A program made the translations under genes and the position numbers. DNA of 64,000 bases from the NCBI GenBank assembly GCA_016722045.1, contig JADKGY010000032.1, positions 124,001 to 188,000 on the forward strand, given 5' to 3'. The DNA is from Candidatus Opimibacter skivensis (GTDB taxonomy: Bacteria > Bacteroidota > Bacteroidia > Chitinophagales > Saprospiraceae). This document shows positions 19,785 to 34,700 of the stretch, piece after piece. The notes under the pieces were generated by a model. It was given only the letters and a program-made list of their open reading frames with translations. It was not told the DNA's origin and did not search any database. Positions within the stretch are counted from its first letter, which is position 1. Each line of letters begins with the position of its first letter.

Positions 19785-22700
19785 ATGGGTGTCGAAACGA
19801 AAAACCTAAGGAATGTTGTTTTGCTCGGCCATAGCGGCTCCGGAAAAACACTGTTTGCTGAAACCATGTTGTTTGAATCCGGAGCCTTGACGAGAAGAGG
19901 GACCATTGAAGGCCAAAACACGGCATCCGATTATACAAAGCTCGAACAGGAAAGAGGCAACTCTCTATTCAGTGCACTGTTGCATGCCAACTGGCGTGAC
20001 AATAAAATCAATATCATCGATACACCAGGTTATGATGATTTCGTCGGTGAAGTTATTTCGTCACTGAAAGTAGCCGACACGGCAGTGATGATCGTCAATG
20101 CTACAAGTGGTGTAGAAGTGGGTACTGAATTATTATGGGAATATGTTGAAAATTATAAAACACCCGGCTTATTTGTCATCAATCAGCTTGATCATGAAAA
20201 AGCGAATTATGATACAAGCCTGGAGCAGTTAAAAAATAATTTTGGCCCGAAGGTGATGGCCGTACAATATCCACTCAATCCGGGCACAGGCTTCAATACC
20301 ATCATTGATGCTTTGCGCATGATCATGTATGTTTTTCCTAAAGAAGGAGGCAAACCGGAGAAAAAACCAATTCCTGAATCAGAGATCGGTCGTGCGACCC
20401 AAATGCACCAGGCCCTTGTTGAGTCTGCGGCAGAGAATGACGAGAGCCTGATGGAAAAATTCTTTGATGAAGGCAGTCTCAATGAACATGAACTTGCTAA
20501 AGGACTTACTATTGCATTAGCGAATCAACAAATATTTCCGGTGTTCTGTGCATCAGGAAAATTCAATATGGGCAGTGGACGTATCATGGGTTTCCTCAAT
20601 GATATAGCACCTTCCCCTCTTGAAAGACCCAAGCCAATGAGCACGAAAGGCGAACCAATCGGTGCAGATTCAACAGGACCTACAAGGGTTTTTATATATA
20701 AGACAATATCTGAACCTCAGGTTGGTAATGTCTCATATTTCAAAGTTTTTTCCGGAACATTAAAGACTGGTGATGACCTGATCAATCTCGCTAACAGCAA
20801 TCACGAACGAATCAATCAGATCTATGTTGCGAATGGCAAAACCCGTGAAGCTGTCAATGAACTGAAAGCAGGTGACCTGGGCGTAACCGTTAAACTTAAA
20901 GAAACACATACCAACAATACCCTTGTAACAAAAGGCGTAGAATCAGGAATTGAACCCATTCATTTTCCGGAACCTCGCATCAGAGTCGCTGTGACACCTC
21001 CCAATAAAGCGGATATAGATAAATTGGCTAAAGCCCTGCACGTTACGCATGAAGAAGATCCTACCCTTATCATTGAGCAATCACCTGAACTCAGGCAAAC
21101 ACTTCTGTATGGTCAGGGTCAGCTTCATCTTGATCTGATCAAGTACCGTATCGAAAAGGTATATGGTGTCACGATGGCTTTTGAAAATCCTAAAATTCCT
21201 TATCGGGAAACGATCACAAAAATTGCGAATGAAAGTTACCGGCACAAAAAACAAACCGGTGGTTCAGGACAATTTGCTGAAGTTCATATTCGTCTCGAAC
21301 CCTATCAGGAGGGGATGAAAGATCCTGATGGACTGACAGTACGAAACCGTGAATATGAAAAGCTTCCATGGGGAGGCACTTTAGCTTTCTACTGGTGCAT
21401 CGTCGGTGGCTCGATAGATACCAAATTCAGCAGCGCTATCAAGAAAGGAGTGATGAATAAAATGACGGAAGGCCCTCTGACAGGATCACACTGCAGGGAC
21501 ATCAGGATTTCCATTTACGACGGCAAGATGCACCCTGTTGACTCCAATGATATGGCTTTCCAACTAGCAGGTACGATGGCTTTTAAAAATGCATTTCAAC
21601 ATGCCGGACCACAATTGCTTGAACCTATTTATGACGTCTCCATACTTTGTGGTAGTGAATTTATGGGTGATGTGATGGGTGATCTCCAGACACGGAGAGC
21701 TATCATCATGGGGATGGAAAGCGAAGGACATTATCAGAAAATATTAGCTCGTGTTCCTTTGGCAGAGCTACATGATTATTCATCAACTCTTCGTTCTATT
21801 ACACAAGGCAAAGCAAAATTTTCAATGAAGCTCGCCGATTATCAACAGGTACCTGCTGAAATCCAGACAAAACTCGTGACGGAATACCAGGCTCATGCAC
21901 ATGATGAACATTAACGAGTAACGAATAACGAATAACGAATAACGAATAACGAATAACGAATAACGAATAACGAATAACTGAATAAACGAATAAGATTAAC
22001 AAAAAGTAAAAAAGGTTGACCATAGTCTGAGACTACGGACAACTTTTTTTCCTCTTTTTCACACTCTCACTTTCTCACTCCTCTCTCACTCCTCTCACTC
22101 CTCTCACTGAATAAAGTTGAAGAGGATAAGTATCGTAGTGAGAAACAGGAAAAATAATCCACTGAGAAAAATAAAATCAGCAAATTTCTCATACCTCTGA
22201 CTTGGAATGCGATTGCTCCTCATAGACAAGAAGGAAAGAAAACTGCTGACCATAAACATAAGTATGGCTATCGCTGTGAATTCATCAATCAGGGTGGCCT
22301 CCGCTTTGTTATTGAGCTTGAGGGATGTCAATACAATAAAGCACAAACCAAGCAACGTAGCTGATGTATTGAGTATGTGCGGAGATTTATCGCTTCGTTC
22401 TTCCATAAGTATTGAATTTTAATTAATAGTTATCAGATTTTACCGGAGGTCCATCAGATTAAATAATCCATAACGAAAAATCGTCACTTAAATATATTCA
22501 GTTTGTTTTTTTATAGTTAAAAACGGCCCATCCATTTAATCCGATTGCAAATATCGTGATCACGAGGAAGTGAATTTTAATATCGTTAAAATTACTTCCT
22601 TTCAATATAATCATGCGTAACACTTGTATAAAATATGTGACAGGGTTGGATTGAGCAATGATCCTGGCCCATTGAGGCATGCTTTCAATGGGTGTAAACA

Positions 22701-25700
22701 AACCACTCATGAGCATAAATAACATCATAAAGAAAAAAGCAATCGACATCGCTTGTTGCTGTGTATCGGAATAGGTAGAAATTAATAATCCAAATCCAAG
22801 CAACGCTATCAGGTAAATAAACAGAAAAGCATAAAGCAAGGCTATGCTTCCTAGAGGAGATATCCCATAAACGAACCGACCCACAGCAAAAAGACCAATA
22901 CTGAATACAACCAGGCCAATAATTAAAAACGGGATCAGCTTACCCAGGATGAAATGTATTTTCTTTATAGGTGTGACATTAATCTGTTCAATCGTCCCGA
23001 TTTCTTTTTCCTTTACAATATTCAGGGCACATACGTAGCTGGATATCATCGTCACCAATACAGCCAGTATCCCGGGCACCATGAAATATTTATAATTCAT
23101 ATAAGGATTAAACCAGGTGGAAGAAACGATCTCAATGACAGGTCCTGGATTAAATCGTGATGGCGATATCCATTTCATCCTGATCTCTTCATTGAATTGA
23201 TTTATGATTCTGGCCAGATAAGCTCCCCCCAGTCCGGCTTTTACGCCATTAATGGCATTGACGGCAACAAATAATTTTTCTCCTCCTTCCCGGATAAGAT
23301 TTTTTTCAAAATCAACTGGTATCTCCAGGATAATATCAGCTTTATCCTTTTCCATTTGAGAAATCGATTTTTTATATGAGCTGCTATAACCTCCATTTTT
23401 GAAATAACCGGATGCACTGATCGTCGAAATCAGGCTTCGCGAATAAACAGAATGATCATGATCAACAACAGAAATTGAAATATTCTTCACTTCATAATCC
23501 GCCGCCAGCGGCAGTACAAGCAATTGAATCAATGGCGCCACAAAAAGCAACGGCAAAAGACCTTTATTTCTAAAAATCTGAAGAAATTCCTTTTGAATTA
23601 AAAATTTAATTGTTCTCATGCCAACCTGATTTTAAATTTTCTAATGCTTATGGCGACCAGTATAACTGTCATGCCTGCAAGAATTAAAGTTTCTTTCCAA
23701 ATCATCGATATACCTAATCCTTTGATCATAATTGATTTCACAATGATGTAATACCATTTAGCAGGTACAATGTTGGAAATGATCTGCAAGGGCATGGGCA
23801 TGTTTTCAATCGGAAACATAAATCCCGTAAATAAAAGCGTCGGCAGCATCATTCCCATCATTGAAAGCAACATCGCTGTTTGTTGAGAGTCTGTGCTTGT
23901 TGAAATCAAGAGTCCCATTGACAAAGCTGTGATGATCAATAAAATGCTCTCTCCGAACAATAATGCAACACTTCCATTGATCGGCAAGTCAAGAAGAAAC
24001 ACACTCAGCGAAAGAATGATGGCCACATTAATAATGGAAATAATTAAATATGGAATTGCTTTTGACAAAATCACAAGGAAAGGCCTGAATGGTGAAACCA
24101 GGAGAATCTCCATTGTTCCATTTTCCTTTTCCCGTACTATCGAGACTGCTGTCATCATGACACCGATCAACATAAGGACAAGTGCCATAACCCCGGGCAC
24201 AAAGTTTGGTGCTCCTTTCAGTTCAGGATTGTAAAGCATCCTTACCTCTGTTGTAATCTGATATGGCGCGTGACGCAATCCATTCATCTCCGTTTGATAC
24301 GACATGATGATAGCTGAGGCATATGTCGTCAATGTATTGGCAGTATTGGGGTCAGAGGCATCAGCTATAATCTGTATTTGCGCTTTATTAAAATGCAATA
24401 AATCATTATTAAAATCGGCAGGGATGACAATAGCCAATTTTACTTTCCCTTCTTTAAAAGATGCCTCCAAATTCGAAGCACTGAGCAGGTTCTCCTGGAT
24501 ATCAAAATAAGAACTGGCTTCAAGTCTGTCAATAATTTTTTGTGAAGCTTCATCTTTTGCATAGTCCATCACCACAATTCTTGTATTCTTTATTTCATTC
24601 GATAAAGCAAAACCAAATAAAACAATCTGGACAACAGGAAGTCCAAAAAGCATTAACAATGTTTTCCTGTCACGGAATACATGGTAAAATTCTTTTTTAA
24701 TAAATGCTAAAAATTGTTTCATGAACTATCCGAATATTTGTAAAAATCTATTTCCTGTTTTCCTTTTATTAAGCTTTTAATAGTTAAGTCCCCTGGTTGC
24801 TGAGCTGTAGTCCTAGGATGTGAACTGCAAGTCGAAGCACAGGGGATTTAGGGGCCGCGTTTAGCTCCCCTTGCCAACTTATAAAAAACATCATCCATGG
24901 ACATAGCTTCATATTCTCTTTTAAGATTTGAAGGGGAGTCCAGTGCTTTTATAGATCCGTCGACCATCACCGATACCCGGTCACAATATTCAGCCTCATC
25001 CATATAATGCGTCGTGACAAAAATGGTAATGCCGCGTGATGACGCATCATAAATTAGATCCCAGAATTGCCTTCTTGCCACGGGGTCGACGCCCCCGGTA
25101 GGTTCATCCAAAAACACAATTTTCGGTTGATGAATTATCGCCACAGCAAATGACAGCTTTTGCTTCCATCCGATGGGTAAACCTTTTACAAGTTTTTTAG
25201 CTTCTTGTTCCAACTCCAAAAATGAAATGAGCTCTTCACTCTTGATCTTTATTTGTTTATTTGTCAGCCCATAAATTCCTCCATAGAATCTGATGTTTTC
25301 AAAAATAGTCAGGTCCTCGTACAACGAAAATTTCTGACTCATATACCCGATATGTTTTTTGATCATCTCATTCTCGCGGTAAACATCATATCCCCCTACT
25401 GTGGCTGAACCTGATGTGGGATAGGAAAGGCCACAAAGCATGCGCATGGCTGTAGTCTTCCCTGCACCATTGGCGCCCAGAAATCCGAATATTTCTCCTG
25501 GCTGTACTTCAAATGTGATTTCATCCACAGCGACGAAGTCACCAAATATTTTAGTCAGCTTATTTGTTTTTATTACGGGCTCCGGCATGATCAGCTTACT
25601 TATTTTCTTCGGACATTAATTTGATAAAGCAATCTTCAATTGTTGGCCTTATTTGCTTTATCTCAATAGGGGAATGGTTTTTCTCTTTCATGGATGTCTC

Positions 25701-28700
25701 CAATCGTTTCAAAAAATCCGGCCCATCTTTCTGTAATGTGAAATGTAAATATTCACCGAATGAAAAACAACTTCGCACATTTTCAAAATTCTTAAGATCA
25801 TACAGAAGCTTTTTGCGATCATTTGATTTTACCGAATAAAGATTATCACCGTATGCATTGACAATATTGGCGGGTGTATCGATCAACATGATTTTGCCGG
25901 ATTGAATAAGCGCTATCCTGTCGCAAAGATTGGCTTCATCCATATAAGGCGTAGATACAAGTATTGTGATATTTTCCTTCTTAAGGCTCTTCAGCATTTC
26001 CCACAATTCCTTCCTCGACACAGCATCGACACCCGTAGTCGGTTCATCAAGAAATAATACGACTGGCTTATGGATAAGCGCACAACAAAGTGCCAGCTTT
26101 TGCTTCATCCCACCTGAAAGCTTTCCGGCTCTCCTTTTCTTAAAAGGTTCAATCTGAACATAAATGTCTTTGATCAGATTATAATTCTCTTCTATCGACG
26201 TATTAAACAGGGTGGCAAAAAAATTAAGATTCTCCTTCAACGGTAAGATCCTGGTACAACGAAAATTTCCCGGGCATATATCCGATCCTATTTCGGATAA
26301 TCTTATAATCCCGGACAACATCAAGTCCATTGACCGATGCGTGACCACCATCCGGCAACAAAAGTGTAGTCAGCATGCGAAGAATACTTGTTTTTCCGGC
26401 TCCATCCGGGCCTATCAAACCAAATAGTTCTCCTTTGTTGACCTCAAATGAGACATTCTCAACAGCCGTGATATGACCCTTCTCATATGTCTTGGTTATA
26501 TTATGCAGCGAGATATCACTCATTGCGCAAATTTTAATTCACCATACATTCCTATTTTGAGATAGCCGTCATTCTTTACCCTTATTTTAATGGCATAAAC
26601 CATATTAGCACGTTCATCTTTAGTCTGAATTGTTTTTGGAGTGAATTCGGCTTTATCACTGATCCAGGTGATCGTACCATCCGTTTCCCTGTATTTATCA
26701 GGTCCATTATCTGTCAACACGTTTACATTTTGATTCAATGCGATTTGAGGTAGTTGGTCTCCTGAGATATACGCCCTGAAAATCAAAGTAGACAGATCCG
26801 CGATTTTATAAAGTGGTTTTCCCTGCGCAGCCATTTCATTGGCTTTTGCATATTTCAAAATCACTGTGCCGTCAACAGGATTGATAATTTTTGATTTAAG
26901 CAGCTGATCATTTATTTGTTCGATCTGCACCTTCAACGGTTGTGCTTCTTTTGTAAACCCCGATGAGGATATTCCTAATGACGATTGCTGGGCTGCAATT
27001 TGTTTTTGCAAAACACCTATCTGCGCATTTACATCATCAAGTTGTTTTGGTGTTGCCGCATCTGCCTTTACTAAATCAGAAATTCTTTTCTGTTCCTTCT
27101 GTGTAGCTTTCAATTGTTCCTGAAGTGCAGCTAACTGGGCTGAAATATCAGGCTTCTTTCCAAGAAGTGCCTGGATCTGTGATTCCAATTGTTTTTTCCT
27201 GAGAAATAACTGCGTACTGTCTATGTATCCGATCACCTGTCCTGCTACTAATTTCTGTCCTTCCTCGACATCAAACTGCCTGATCGTCCCGTTAGCCTCA
27301 CTCGAGATGATGACTTCTTCAGCTTCAAATGAACCGGACGCATCAAAATCTTTTTTAGTCTTTTTACAGGCTAGAAGTACGACCATTATTGCAAATGCGA
27401 AGACGATGTATTTATTCATTTTGTCTGGCTGATTTGGTGATTAATTCCCGGAGGTTGTCTTGTAATTGTATTGTGCCATGAGAAGCTGAGCCTGGTGCAG
27501 AACAAGATTTTGCCTGGCCACATCAATGGCATTGAGGTGTGTGAGATATTCATTTGTGGTAATCGTTCCGTTTTCCAATTGTGCAGAATAGGACGTCAGG
27601 ATACTCTCATAGAGTGCGATGATCTGATGATCAACATCAACGAGATCATCATACTTCGTGATTTCACTTCCCTGCCTTGATAAAGAAAATTGAGTGTTAT
27701 AAAGAAATGTTTCCTTTTGAGCGCTGATCATCGATTTGTTGAGGTCAAAAAGCTGACGATCATTCCTGGATGTATAAAGGCCGGCTAAAGACCAATTGAA
27801 CCGGATACCTCCAATATAATAGAAGTCAAATTTATTTTTCAAAAAATTGAAACCAGGCTTACCATAACCACCTTGTAGAAATAGACTCACTTTAGGTATT
27901 TTCCTTGTTGACACCATTTCACGCTGCAGATCAAGACTTTCCTGTTGAACTTCAAATAATTTTAATTCAGGGCGGACAATATTGTTGATGATGGGTTGTG
28001 CTGGGGGAGATTGAAATGAAGTGTTATTATCCAGGGGTCGGTTGATCAATAATGTCAGCATTTGAATATATCCCTGAAGACTTGCATCCAATTCAATGGT
28101 TCGTTGATCTGATTTTAATAATTCAGCCTTCAGTATATCTGCACTACTTTTCAAAGCGATACCATTGGCAATGGCAACATTCGTTTTCGTGATTCCCGAT
28201 TGAATATCTTTTTTTAATAATTCGACCTGCTTAATTTGTTGTCTTAGAAGCAGAATTCCGAAGTAAACCTGATTGACTCTGTCTCTTAATTGATAAATAT
28301 CCACTTCCAGCTTTTGTTGTTCGATGCTTGTTTTAATTTCGATAAGTTGTTTTTGTTGATTTATTAATCTGCTTTCTGTAAGAGGTTGCGAAATATCTAC
28401 ATAGGCTTTGTACTGATCTTTACTTAATGAAGAAATTTCCATACCGGGTATATCAATTGGAATCTGAGTTACTTCAGATTGATATGTGGCCTGGCCATTA
28501 AAACTGATTTGGGGGAGATTACCTTTACCGGCATTATCAAGCGTATATTCTTTTATTTTAGTAAGTAAATCCTTTTGATTGATTAATGGATAATTCTTTT
28601 CGGCCAGGGTATAACACTCCTCTAGTGTCATTGATTTTAATTCCTGAGCGGATAAATCAGTAACCCCAATAACGAATATCCAAATAATGGAGTGCCAGGT

Positions 28701-31700
28701 AAGGTTGACAGAGATTTTATTAATTACCCTTTTCATTGGAAAGTATTCATTTATGTAATTAATTTGTGATCACGATTTATTATTTCACATTCATCATCGC
28801 CTCAATCCATTTCGGAATAAGTATTTTCCGTTGTTGCATTAATTCATTAAAAGTCTTCTCTTCCAAATCACCTATATTTTTGAGAATAGGGCTGCCTATA
28901 AAGGGAAAAATGATCATCCCCATGATATTCATTATAAAATGTAGTGGATGAATGGGAGGAATTTTTCCTTCCTGAATAGCTTGTTGAAGTTGTACGAAGA
29001 AATGAGAATGGATCAGTTTCTCTTTAAAATTCAATTTCAGAATCAACTCTTGTGGATTGGATCGTAATTCACTCAGCACGAATAGTGGCAGGTTGGGTTG
29101 AATGGTGAGCATATCAATATAGTTGCTGACCAGGATTTGAATCTTTTCCTGCAGTGATGTTTGTTCATCATTTAATACCCCGGAAATGGAATGAATGAAC
29201 CCCTGCATACTCTCCAGCATGATGATCTCAAACAATTTCTCTTTGCTGCGAAAATAATAATTGAGTAAAGCGATATTGATACCTGCTTCCTGTGCTATAT
29301 CTCTCGTTCGTGCAGCTCCATATCCCTTTTGGGTAAAAACTTTACGGGCAGCAATTCTGATTTTTTCCTCAGTTGTCGGATCAATTACGGTTTGGGACTC
29401 TTTGCTTTTCATGCACGAATAGAACTCAATGCCACAAAGATAAAATCAAAATTTTGATTTAAACAAATAATTTAATCAATTGATTAATAAAATAATTTTC
29501 TTCTATACATAACCCTTCATGTGTTCCCTCACCCTGATAACCCAAATATTGAGAGTGTGGCACACCTAGGTGTGCCACACTTAGGTGTGCCACACTGATT
29601 TAACTAGTTGATTATCAATGGCTCCAATACGTTATGCACACTCCGTAAATGTTATCACTATTTAGCTTCTCTTTAACAGCTTGCCGGTATCATTTCGTGA
29701 CTTCAGGACGTTATCGTTTCACTATTTTTACGCTAATTACTCAACTATGAAAGCGATACTCTCCATTTTTACTCTTTTGCTGATCGGAACTACAGGTTTT
29801 ACTCAAAAGCAGGATGTCGAAGTTTTTGAAAAGAAAGAAGGTAGTAAAGTGATTGTCATGGCCCGTAATACAGGCAAAGTTGAGTACTCGGTTGAGCTCA
29901 ACATTACCTCTAAAGGTATGGACGTAATGCCTTCTTCGAAGGTCGAAACTGCGATTGCCCCCGGTTTTATGAAGGAAATGGCTAACCTCACGCCCAAACC
30001 CGGCGAAAGCTGGGAGTACAGCTATGAGGTCACGATCTCCCAATCCACAGGAAAGCCAACATCTAACGCAGGCGCTATTCCCACAAAGGCATCTCCTTCC
30101 GCTACTCCATCACCGACGCAAACAAGGGAAGAAAATTCTACTACAACAAATACGACGCCTACAACCATAACTCCACTTCCTCCAGCATCGGAATTATCCA
30201 AAGCAGATATTATTCTTTATACCAAACCGGGCTGCGGCCGATGCGCTTTCGTTAAAAAACAACTTACATCGAAGGGTATTTCTTTTGAAGAATACAGCAC
30301 AGCCTCCGACTCTCCCGAAATCAATAGCATGTGGGCCGGATTACGAAATTCAGGTTTTACAGGAGGAAGCGTTACAATGCCCGTTGTAAGAGCTAACGGA
30401 AAATACTATTACAATATCCAGGACATGCAGGGATTTGTAGATAAGCTTAAAAAATAGTTAGCCCAATTTCTTTTTCTGCTTAGAATTTTTCCTCAAATTA
30501 ATCCTTCCATAAGAAAGGCTACTTCGTGAATATCAAAAACGAATAATCTTTTTTCATTAGTTATCAATCACTACGGGTAAAGCCTTGATATGCGCATAGA
30601 CTTTTACTCCGTTCAATGTCATCTCGGTTTGCTCGTCTGTAAACTTCACACCTTTCACATCATGAAGATTACCATGTGGTGAAATAGCTTTCACTCCATA
30701 AAAACTTCCATCCTTAGCAATCGCTTTGATTTGAATAATACTACCCGATGGATTGATTCCTTTTACATCCAGTTTTTCTCCATCCGCAGTCAGGGCCTTA
30801 ATATCATAGATCGTACCATCATCGCCTATAGCCTTCACGGGAAGATATTTATCTTCACTGACCAACATCTTCACCGGCAATGTTTTTCCATTGATAAACG
30901 CTTTAATATCCATCAGATGGAGTTCACCATCAGTCACGATAGCTTTCACATCGTAGATTTTTCCATCTTTATCCAATGCTTTTACATCCAGAATTTTTCC
31001 ATCGGGGTGAATGGCTTTGACATGCCAAATCGTATCTGAGCTGTCCTCGCCGATTTGGGGCAGTGCTTTGATATGGGCATACACATCCACTCCACTCACC
31101 TTCGTCTCAATGCGATCCGGAGAAACCTTAATTCCCTTTACATCATAGAGCTGACCTTGTTTAGAGAGTGCTTTTATTCCATAGAATTCTCCAGTTTTAC
31201 TGATAGCTTTTATTTGGATGATATTTCCTGTTCGATTTATCCCTTTGACATCAAGTTTATCTCCATCAGGAGTCAGTGCTTTGATGTCATAGATAGTACC
31301 ATCTTCACCAATGGCTTTCACGGGTGTGTACTTATCATCACTAACCAGCATTTTGACAGGAAGCTGTTTATCTCCGACCAGTGCTTTGATGTCCAGCATA
31401 TGAAGATTGCCATCTCTTTGAATGGCCTTGACATCATAGATTTTACCTTCTTTGTCAAGTGCTTTTACATCAAGCAATTTTCCTTCCGGGAGAAATGCTT
31501 TTACATGCCAGATTGTTTCTTCAGGCGCTGCTTTCACAGTATCTACAGGTTCTTGTGGTACATTGTCAGCGTGCTTAGAACAGCTCAGTATGGAGAGTAA
31601 TATGCAGAAGATAGCCATCAAAAACAATGATTGATAGCTCGTGAAAAATGTAATATTCGTTTTCATTTCGCTTTGATTTTTTAATAGTTGGAATCTCAAC

Positions 31701-34700
31701 CTGGCAGATCGAGAAATATCAATGATAAAAATAATAAATTATAAAGAATCTTAATATATCAATTGAAGGAGCCAATTATTTAATAGAAATTTCCCTAAAC
31801 AATTCAAGGTTAACTATTGAAAAAGCAAATTAATTTTATCATCATAAAAAATCTGGCCTCTCACTTTTTTATGGGCACAAAGACGCAAAGAATATTTGCA
31901 ATATCACAACCTACTCTTTAGTCAAAAATTCCGTTAAATCCCGGAAATTATATTTCACTCACGACTCACGCCTGACTTATCAATCATTACTCATTTATTT
32001 AGTTTTATCGAAGACAGGGGCGAGCCCTGTCACTACTATTCACTATTGACAACTCAATATTCACTAGTCACGTCTTAATCGTCCCATACGTCACATCAAT
32101 CACCCGCAATCTTGTTTTCTTTCCAAGCTTATACTTAATCGGTCCGAATAACAATCTTATACCGGTACCAACAGCAATATTGAGCAAACCAAATTCCATT
32201 CCGCCCTGTGTATACTCCGGATTACCCCTTATGGTGTACCATAGATCTCCCAATATCATCGAAACTCCACCACCCTGCAACGCACCTCCAATAATGGTGA
32301 CCAACAATCGTTGGTTTGACATCCGGATCCTGGTGATATCAGCAATCGGAATCCATGTATCACCCAGTAATAATAACTGAGCATCCGCATTCAGGTCAAG
32401 AATCTGACGTGTGTACCAACCTTTATTGTCATCCTTTAGTTGAAAAGTGATTTCGTCATAGATGCTGTAACGTTTGGTACGAGGTGTGCCGGATCTTTCG
32501 ATCACCAAAAATTTTTGCGCCGAAGCAAACGTCAGAAAAGAGATGAGAAAGAGTGAAATCAGTCCAATACTTTTCATCTTGTTTCCTGTTGTAATTTTTG
32601 CATCCACCGTTCTAACGCAATAGAGATGCTCTTTTGTATAGTGACAAAGTCCAACAATTCACTTCCTGTATAGATCAATCCGAGGTGAAAATATTTTTGA
32701 CCCGCTATAGTCGATATTATCTCCGGTTTCAGCAGCCTGTACCCTTCCTTCATCAGACGTTTTGCCCGGTTCCGATCGACAGCTTTTGGAAATTTTTTCT
32801 TTGAGACCGAAAACATCATCCTGAGGGGAGCTTCTCCCGGCGTCGGACAGATCGCTTCACGCCACACCAATCGGACAGGATATTTGGTAAGGCTCTGCCC
32901 CTCTAAAAAGAGAATCTCAATCTCCTTCCTGGAAGAAAGCCTCTCTTGTTTAGACAGCGTAAACCTTTTCATTTCTGCTCAAAAGAAATGTAAAAAATTT
33001 GAACCCAGCGATTTATATATTGGAAAAATCAAATAATGACCGGTTTTAGCCGGTAGCAATACTGATCGGAGGTTATTTGATCCTCATTTGATCAGAGACG
33101 GTCAGCTTGTGACGGCCTCTTGCACGACGAGCAGATATCACCTTACGTCCGCCGACAGTACTCATACGGCTACGGAACCCATGTTTGTTGACTCTTTTCC
33201 TGCGGGATGGTTGAAATGTTCTTTTCATCGCTGTTATACCTGTTTATGATAGTAGTCGCTCGTTTAAAAGCGGGCACAAATGTATTCAATTTTTTTAGAA
33301 AAATCCTATTTTGCCCCTAAATCCCCTAAAGGGGACTTGATATTTTAGCCTCTAAATTGGATTTAGCCCCCTTTAGGGGGTTGGGGGCAAACAAATATTC
33401 TTATCCATTCATCGAAATGAGGAACTCCTCATTTGTCTTCGTATTGATCATATGCTTGCGCAGGAATTCCATCGCTTCGTCCGGTTTCATATCTGCGAGA
33501 TAATTACGCAATACAAACATCCGTTGCAGGATAGCATCATCAAGAAGCAGTTCCTCACGACGCGTGCTTGATTTCGTCAGGTCAATTGAAGGATACATCC
33601 GCTTGTTAGCCAACGTACGGTCAAGCTGTAGCTCCATATTACCTGTTCCTTTGAATTCTTCAAAGATGACACCGTCCATTTTAGAACCGGTATCAATCAA
33701 GGCTGTAGCCAGGACAGTCAACGAACCACCATGTTCGATATTTCTGGCTGCACCAAAGAACTGTTTTGGCTTATGCAGTGCATTTGCCTCAACACCACCT
33801 GAGAGAACCTTGCCACTCGATGGAGCTACTGTATTGTATGCCCGTGCAAGACGAGTAATGGAATCAAGAAGAATGACGACATCATGTCCGCATTCCACAA
33901 GACGTTTTGCTTTCTCCAGAATAATATTTGCAACGCGTACATGGTTCTCTGCAGGCTCATCAAAAGTAGAAGAAACAACTTCCGCTCTTACACTTCGTCG
34001 CATATCTGTCACTTCCTCAGGGCGCTCATCGATCAGAAGAACGATAAGAAACACTTCAGGGTGATTGGCCGCTATAGCATTGGCAATATCTTTTAACAGG
34101 AATGTCTTTCCTGTTTTCGGCTGTGCGACGATCAATCCACGCTGTCCTTTACCCAGTGGTGTAAAAAGATCAATCATACGGTTACCATAATCCTTTCCGC
34201 CCGGGTGTGTCAGGAGATTGAATTTCTCTGTCGGGAAAAGAGGTGTCAGGTAATCAAATGGAACACGGTCTCTGACTTCATCAGGCGTCTTGCCATTCAC
34301 TGTACTGACACGTAGCAAAGCAAAATATTTTTCTCCTTCTTTCGGAGGACGTATAGCGCCTTTGACCGTATCACCCGTATTTAATCCGAATAATTTTATC
34401 TGCGATGGTGATACATAGATATCATCCGGAGATGACAGGTAATTGTAATCTGAAGAACGTAAAAATCCATATCCGTCAGACATCATTTCAAGTACACCTT
34501 CGCCTTCGATGATACCATCCACTTCCACATTGAAACGCTCACGAGCTTCACGATGGAGATCACGTTGTTGTGGTTGATTGCGATTATCTACAGGCTGCGC
34601 TTGATTACCTCTTTCAATAGGTTGTCTTGTTTCATCCTGGGTACGATTTTCACGTGGTTCATTTTGAATACGGGGTTCTCTGGGTTCATTTTGTATTCTT